NCBI GenBank assembly: GCA_947175225.1
Contig: CAMWLX010000151.1
Span: 1 to 7,832 of the forward strand
Direction: 5' to 3'
Source: an uncultured Porphyromonadaceae bacterium
GTDB taxonomy: Bacteria > Bacteroidota > Bacteroidia > Bacteroidales > Muribaculaceae
DNA: 7,832 bases
The notes under the pieces are model-generated. The model was given only the letters and a program-made list of their open reading frames with translations, did not search any database and was not told where the DNA came from. Shown here one piece after another: positions 4,737 through 7,832 of the stretch. The first letter of the stretch is position 1. The number at the start of each line of letters is the position of its first letter. Made by a program: the position numbers and the translations under genes.

Positions 4737-5135
4737 TCATATCGAAGCCAGAAGGATGACTTTGTAATCTTCTCCTAAAGAGGAGTCCTGACAGATTCCC
4801 CATTTAACGGAGAGCTCGGGATTCAACTCGGTCAAGAATAAGGAGAGGCGTGTTAACTCCATCATGTCCGGCTGTTTCGAACCGCAACGGAAACCTATGA
4901 GGAGTTCCCTGATCTTTTCGGGAGGACAACCAAGGTTTTTGACCGCTTGATTGAAAGCATCCTCCAGAGTTGAAGTTCTTTCCGCAGACACATAGTTCGT
5001 ACCATCCTGCGAAAGAATGGACATCACGTCTTCTTCATCTATCTTGATGAAGGCTTTTACATCTGTAAGATCGGCTATTTCGTTCACATCTCCATAAACG
5101 TTATATCCGTTCCAGTTTGAAACTTTTGTATTCAT
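4737..5135 (-). CDS. FtsZ C-terminal-domain-like protein, 132 aa (second copy)
   Basis: The protein (MNTKVSNWNGYNVYGDVNEI...) aligns by eye with the C-terminal domain of FtsZ alone. FIKIDEEDVMSIL (29-41) matches the FtsZ T7-loop stretch around GLINVDFADVRTVM, keeping the D-x-x-D pair (D33, D36). SAERTSTLEDAFNQAVKN (50-67) matches the helix of the A-x-x-A-x-x-A type. IRELLIGFRCGSKQPDMMEL (75-94) matches ARGVLVNITGG and the helix after it. KWGICQDSSLGEDYKVILLA (111-130) matches the signature end FGAVIDPSLGDEVRVTVIAT. No nucleotide-binding domain is present. In FtsZ this domain supplies the residues that trigger GTP hydrolysis in the next subunit of the filament. Here it would have to act in trans, presumably with the 218-aa protein. 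The start codon overlaps the nuclease stop codon (ATGA), so translation is coupled. It is a paralogue of the 157-aa protein. The homology claim is an inference from visible patterns. Confidence 0.75.
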   Translation of the reverse strand: MNTKVSNWNGYNVYGDVNEIADLTDVKAFIKIDEEDVMSILSQDGTNYVSAERTSTLEDAFNQAVKNLGCPPEKIRELLIGFRCGSKQPDMMELTRLSLFLTELNPELSVKWGICQDSSLGEDYKVILLASI

Positions 5136-6310
5136 TTGTTTTTAGTTATATTGGTTTTCTTATTTGCAGCTTCTACAATAGCTTCAACAGTTTCTATTAG
5201 TTTATCTTCTTCTGTAAGTTTAAAATGGGTAAATGGTTGATTGTCTTTGTTATTTTCCACACGAAGCTTACATTTAATAATATCAGGTAGCCAATCCAAA
5301 GTTCTTGGATCAATGTATACATTTTGACAGTCAGGAATTTTTATTATATAATCCATGTTATCATCCTCAACACAGTAAATCCATAAGCTATAACCATTCT
5401 TAAGGCATATTTTTCTACCACTTTCACAATCGGCTGCACAATCTGCTGCATCAGACACTATGTTACTTTCAATTAGTCTTTCAGTAAGCCTTATTGCCAA
5501 AGGTTTACCTAAATTATTCAGCATGTTTTTCAATAAAAGTACCTTCTCAAAGTTTTTGTCTCTTTTTATATATTCGTATAAGTCCATAGATGATTTGTAT
5601 TTTGCCATTTCTGGTTTCAATGATTCCAATAACTCTTTATAATGTCTTAATATTACTTGATTATCCACTTTTTCACATTTGCCTATACTTGGATCCAGCC
5701 ATAGCTTAATCAACTTTTCAGCTGGAATTATTTCTAATTTAGGCTCAATATTTTCTTTCCAAGTACTTTTATCCGGCTTCTTCTCAGAACTAAGTGGAAG
5801 ATAAATTACTGCATCTACTGGGTCTTTGTCGTCTGTGCCATATTTTTCTTTCATTGCCTCTACATATGCCGGAAGTTGATTGTCCATATCAAGAGCATCA
5901 TAGAGTTTGTTTTCGATAATTACACAGTGATCTTCGTTTTCATTTACTATGACAAAATCTATCCTCCTGTTTCCATTAATTCGATATTCTCTGAATAGCT
6001 TAGAGTTTCTGCTATAATGACGACTTTTTTCTTCTCCCAAGAATTTAAGCAAAAACAGTTGTAGAAACTTATCTCCTTCTCCATGATATCCTTCTGGATT
6101 AAGATAAATTTCAAGGATATCCCCATGAAAATTTTCGCGATAATAGTAATCAGAAAGCATCCGAAAGATATTAAATCCAACTTTCTTTTCAGCTTCATCA
6201 CACGCTTCTTTATATGAATCTAATATATCAATAAGTATGGGGTGATTGAAGAACTCAACCCAATTTATAAATGAAATTTCTTCACTTGTCTTTATTATAT
6301 CATCTCCCAT
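5132..6310 (-). CDS. PD-(D/E)XK nuclease, PDDEXK_4 type, 392 aa
   Basis: The N-terminus carries ENFHGDILEIYLNPEGYHGE (59-78), matching the E-x-x-H-S-x-I-L-A-x-L-L-x-P region of the PDDEXK_4 (PF14281) family. The catalytic core follows: R-R-I-D118, a beta strand, then I-I-E133-N-K135, and Q145 with AY in DMDNQLPAYVEAM. These residues bind Mg and hydrolyse the phosphodiester bond, so the enzyme should be active. Residues ~165-200 (AVIYLPLS, then IEPKLEIIPAEKL) fit the rest of the fold. The C-terminal ~150 residues are an unassigned, possibly sensing or target-binding domain. No membrane segment is present. The gene has its own promoter (6337-6367) and its stop codon overlaps the start of the 132-aa FtsZ-like gene. 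It is clearly more AT-rich (sampled lines 25-35% GC) than the 132-aa and 218-aa genes beside it (mostly ~45-50%), suggesting separate origin. The family is common in defence and restriction-like loci; the target is unknown. Confidence 0.85.
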   Translation of the reverse strand: MGDDIIKTSEEISFINWVEFFNHPILIDILDSYKEACDEAEKKVGFNIFRMLSDYYYRENFHGDILEIYLNPEGYHGEGDKFLQLFLLKFLGEEKSRHYSRNSKLFREYRINGNRRIDFVIVNENEDHCVIIENKLYDALDMDNQLPAYVEAMKEKYGTDDKDPVDAVIYLPLSSEKKPDKSTWKENIEPKLEIIPAEKLIKLWLDPSIGKCEKVDNQVILRHYKELLESLKPEMAKYKSSMDLYEYIKRDKNFEKVLLLKNMLNNLGKPLAIRLTERLIESNIVSDAADCAADCESGRKICLKNGYSLWIYCVEDDNMDYIIKIPDCQNVYIDPRTLDWLPDIIKCKLRVENNKDNQPFTHFKLTEEDKLIETVEAIVEAANKKTNITKNK

Positions 6311-6336
6311 ATAGTAAACCGTTAGAGTTAAGAATG

Positions 6337-6367
6337 CAAATTTACGAAATAAAAATCAAATCGACAA
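6337..6367 (-). promoter_or_regulatory. Promoter of the nuclease / 132-aa gene pair
   Basis: The minus strand has TAAATTTG (TAnnTTTG) at 6337-6344 and a TTG at 6365-6367, exactly 20 bases upstream. The -7 box ends 26 bases before the nuclease ATG. It lies in the 127-base gap after the 218-aa gene, so the nuclease pair can be made independently of the upstream pair. Confidence 0.65.
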
Positions 6368-6437
6368 TATATATGCGCAAGAGCTGCTATATTTTCAGCC
6401 CAATAATTATTGTGCCATACTTCATCGAATAATCCGA

Positions 6438-7094
6438 TCAATACTTTTGTGTTCTTTCGTGAAATGTGAAGGTGCCGGCTTTATAGTATTCCGACATTTT
6501 CTTATAATTGGAATACTTGGCAGTAAGGGCCATCATAAGCTGCTTCTCTGTTGCCCATACTCCGAATGGCAACTCATGAAAATCGAAATTTCGCCCTTTA
6601 TGGTAATGAGTCAGTACTGACTCAAGCAAACATACCAATCCCTTACCCATAAAGTATGGGACATGATTGTAAGGTTCCTTCAGGTCATCCTGAAGTACGG
6701 TTACATCACTCCAACAAGTCAACTCATTGAAGATTTCAACAGCCTGACCTCTCTGCCCACCTGCAGGGAAGGGTATGGAAGCAAAGCAATAGGCATGGTC
6801 TGCATAGTCCCAAAGCTCTCCCATTATCTCAACCGCATACTTCCACGAACAATCAAAATCATTACCTAAGCAGGTAACAAGCACAGCCATCCGTTCGTTG
6901 TCATCGTGAATCGCTTCGCGACACTGTGATTTACTTGTGAGCAGGATATGCTCATCGTTCTCATTGCCCCACTCCATCAACAAGTCTTTATCTGTATTGC
7001 AATACACGAATCTGATATCATCGTAATCGTTTCTTGCCCTTAGACGGTCAACAATCATTCCGGCACGGTATCCTAATGCTACGACCCTATACAT
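6438..7094 (-). CDS. Degenerate FtsZ/tubulin N-terminal-domain-like protein, 218 aa
   Basis: The protein follows the FtsZ nucleotide-binding domain by pattern. MYRVVALGYRAGMIVDRLRA (1-20) matches the KVIGVGGGGSNAVNRM opening. FVYCNTDKDLL (29-39) matches F-x-A-x-NTD-x-x-x-L. ERMAVLVTCLGNDFDCSW (67-84) occupies the place of D-x-V-F-I-x-A-G-x-GGGTGTG. FASIPFPAGGQRGQAVEIFN (104-123) matches VVTRPFSFEGRKR plus helix. DVTVLQDDL (130-138) matches DTLIVIPNDRL. The tubulin signature G-G-G-T-G-[TSA]-G is gone (CLGNDFD at 75-81), so GTP binding or hydrolysis is probably altered or lost. Residues 145-218 form a helix plus an unassigned tail, and there is no FtsZ C-terminal domain; neighbouring genes supply that. 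It lies 42 bases after the 157-aa gene, probably in one transcript. It could polymerise or act as a sensor. Too divergent to be the housekeeping FtsZ. Confidence 0.65.
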   Translation of the reverse strand: MYRVVALGYRAGMIVDRLRARNDYDDIRFVYCNTDKDLLMEWGNENDEHILLTSKSQCREAIHDDNERMAVLVTCLGNDFDCSWKYAVEIMGELWDYADHAYCFASIPFPAGGQRGQAVEIFNELTCWSDVTVLQDDLKEPYNHVPYFMGKGLVCLLESVLTHYHKGRNFDFHELPFGVWATEKQLMMALTAKYSNYKKMSEYYKAGTFTFHERTQKY

Positions 7095-7136
7095 ATTGTC
7101 TTGTGATTAAGTTACTTTTCGTTTGATATACGCCAA

Positions 7137-7610
7137 TTAGAAGCAAGTTAGAAATATAAGCTTTACCTTTTCTCCAAGAGAGGGATCGTCTCCAACGCTC
7201 CATTTCACTTCCACTTTATCAGGAAGATCAGATATATATTTATAAATATAACTCAGTTCATCTGCTGTTATAGGATATTTGGAATCCCTTGAGCACAAGA
7301 CTTTAAAAATTATCAACTTTTCCGAGAGCTTACCATGCTCATACCATGAAGAGGATCTGCATATACTTGAAGTAGTCTCACTAATCGTATCCATTGCATC
7401 AGACAAGCGATTAGGCATTTTTCCAATAGCCGAGGCCATTACCGCATATCTAATATCACCTAATGACGATTCAAGATCGGAAGGCTCCACGTCTATATAT
7501 CCGGACTTATCCAGTTCCAGAATATTTTGATATGTTTCCATAAGGGTAAGATTGGATAATATTGCGCAATTAATACCATCCGCTACTTGAAAGTTCGTAT
7601 TTTCTGCCAT
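7137..7610 (-). CDS. FtsZ C-terminal-domain-like protein, 157 aa (first copy)
   Basis: The first gene of the cluster. After an N-terminal stretch (MAENTNFQVADGINCAILSN), residues 24-36 (METYQNILELDKS) resemble the central H7-type helix of FtsZ. SGYIDVEPSDLESSL (36-50) then resembles the T7 loop, with E42 and D45 in the place of the catalytic acidic pair. GDIRYAVMASAIG (51-63) follows as MSEMGMAMMGTG does in FtsZ, and KVEVKWSVGDDPSLGEKVKL (132-151) is very close to the FtsZ ending around DPSLGDEVRV. No nucleotide-binding domain is present. It shares the VKW-x-x-x-x-D-x-SLGE-x-x-K-(V/L)-I-x-L ending with the 132-aa protein, so the two are paralogues. With the 218-aa protein 42 bases downstream it would together reconstitute an FtsZ-like molecule. 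Possible partner in a filament or complex. The only upstream promoter seen is weak (TAACTTTA). Confidence 0.75.
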   Translation of the reverse strand: MAENTNFQVADGINCAILSNLTLMETYQNILELDKSGYIDVEPSDLESSLGDIRYAVMASAIGKMPNRLSDAMDTISETTSSICRSSSWYEHGKLSEKLIIFKVLCSRDSKYPITADELSYIYKYISDLPDKVEVKWSVGDDPSLGEKVKLIFLTCF

Positions 7611-7627
7611 AATTGTATCTATTTATT

Positions 7628-7635
7628 TAAAGTTA
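7628..7635 (-). promoter_or_regulatory. Weak -7-like element of the 157-aa / 218-aa pair
   Basis: The minus strand reads TAACTTTA, one mismatch from TAnnTTTG, ending 17 bases before the ATG. No TTTG is found at the expected distance. Transcription may also enter from beyond the window. Confidence 0.35.
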
Positions 7636-7640
7636 ATTAA

Positions 7641-7832
7641 TTTAAGTTTCGCTTGTTCTTGCAGATTGATTCGCAATCTCTTAGCGCAGGAACTGCGCTT
7701 GTTCTCTGCGAGCTCTGGCGATGCGAAGCAGCCTGTAATCTTAGCGAGCTTGCTATAACCGCGACGCGAAGCTTCCTTATGTACTGAAACTCTGCGCCTT
7801 TGCGCCCTTTGCGTGAGAATTTTAGAGCTTGC
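7641..7832. repeat. Repeat-rich non-coding border region
   Basis: No gene is seen in this stretch, which is richer in GC than the adjacent 157-aa gene. It holds a hairpin with arms 7683-7689 and 7693-7699 (AGCGCAG, GAA loop), another with arms 7663-7668 and 7674-7679, the direct repeat CGCTTGTTCT (7650-7659 and 7696-7705), GCGAYGCGAAGC (7718-7729 and 7761-7772), GAGCTTGC (7746-7753 and 7825-7832), and a small tandem TGCGCCTTTGCGCCC run near 7793-7807. It resembles an intergenic repeat family or a structured RNA rather than a gene. Confidence 0.6.

Noticed and set aside
5959..6201. 80-codon minus-strand frame within the nuclease gene
   Set aside because: Alternative-frame shadow; the nuclease frame carries the catalytic motifs.
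6401..6412. Perfect 12-bp palindrome CAATAATTATTG after the 218-aa gene as a terminator
   Set aside because: No loop, no GC content in the stem and no U-tract; AT-rich palindromes of this size arise by chance.
1..7832. CRISPR array, tRNA or rRNA gene
   Set aside because: No regularly spaced repeats, no cloverleaf-like sequence and no rRNA-like stretch were seen on either strand.

Overview
The window reads as accessory DNA of a Bacteroidales bacterium, most likely Prevotella/Segatella or a close relative. Several genes are preceded by the Bacteroidetes-type promoter (TTTG, about 20 bases, TAnnTTTG). The gene families that can be recognised are typical of that group: a WYL regulator N-terminus, a PDDEXK_2/Rpn-type nuclease and a DUF6140-like small protein.

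Layout. Bases 1-157 hold the start of a WYL-type regulator on the minus strand, divergent from the rest. Bases 158-760 hold a perfect 20-bp inverted repeat and then a compact plus-strand unit made of a consensus promoter, a 52-codon ORF and a strong terminator. A 379-aa protein of unknown family follows (762-1901). A 28-codon minus-strand ORF overlaps its stop codon, and then comes an Rpn-family nuclease with its own promoter and hairpin (2052-3096). From 3213 onwards every recognised gene is on the minus strand. In transcription order the left group is a DUF6140-like protein (4391-4152), a 46-aa amphipathic small protein (4071-3931), a 117-aa Asp-box repeat protein (3895-3542) and what looks like a broken gene (3520-3213).

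The most striking part is 4657-7610, a minus-strand cluster that ends at a 21-bp stem with a seven-U tail. In order it encodes (1) a 157-aa protein resembling only the C-terminal domain of FtsZ, (2) a 218-aa protein resembling only the N-terminal nucleotide-binding domain of FtsZ but lacking the tubulin signature loop, (3) a 392-aa PD-(D/E)XK nuclease of the PDDEXK_4 type, and (4) a second, 132-aa FtsZ C-terminal-domain-like protein whose ATG overlaps the nuclease stop codon. I read this as a split, degenerate tubulin/FtsZ system coupled to a nuclease. A role in defence or genome conflict is inferred from the nuclease, the nearby Rpn and WYL genes and the uneven base composition. It is not shown by the sequence. 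I do not know this arrangement as a described system.

The last 190 bases (7641-7832) are non-coding, full of short direct and inverted repeats, and may mark the border of the cluster.
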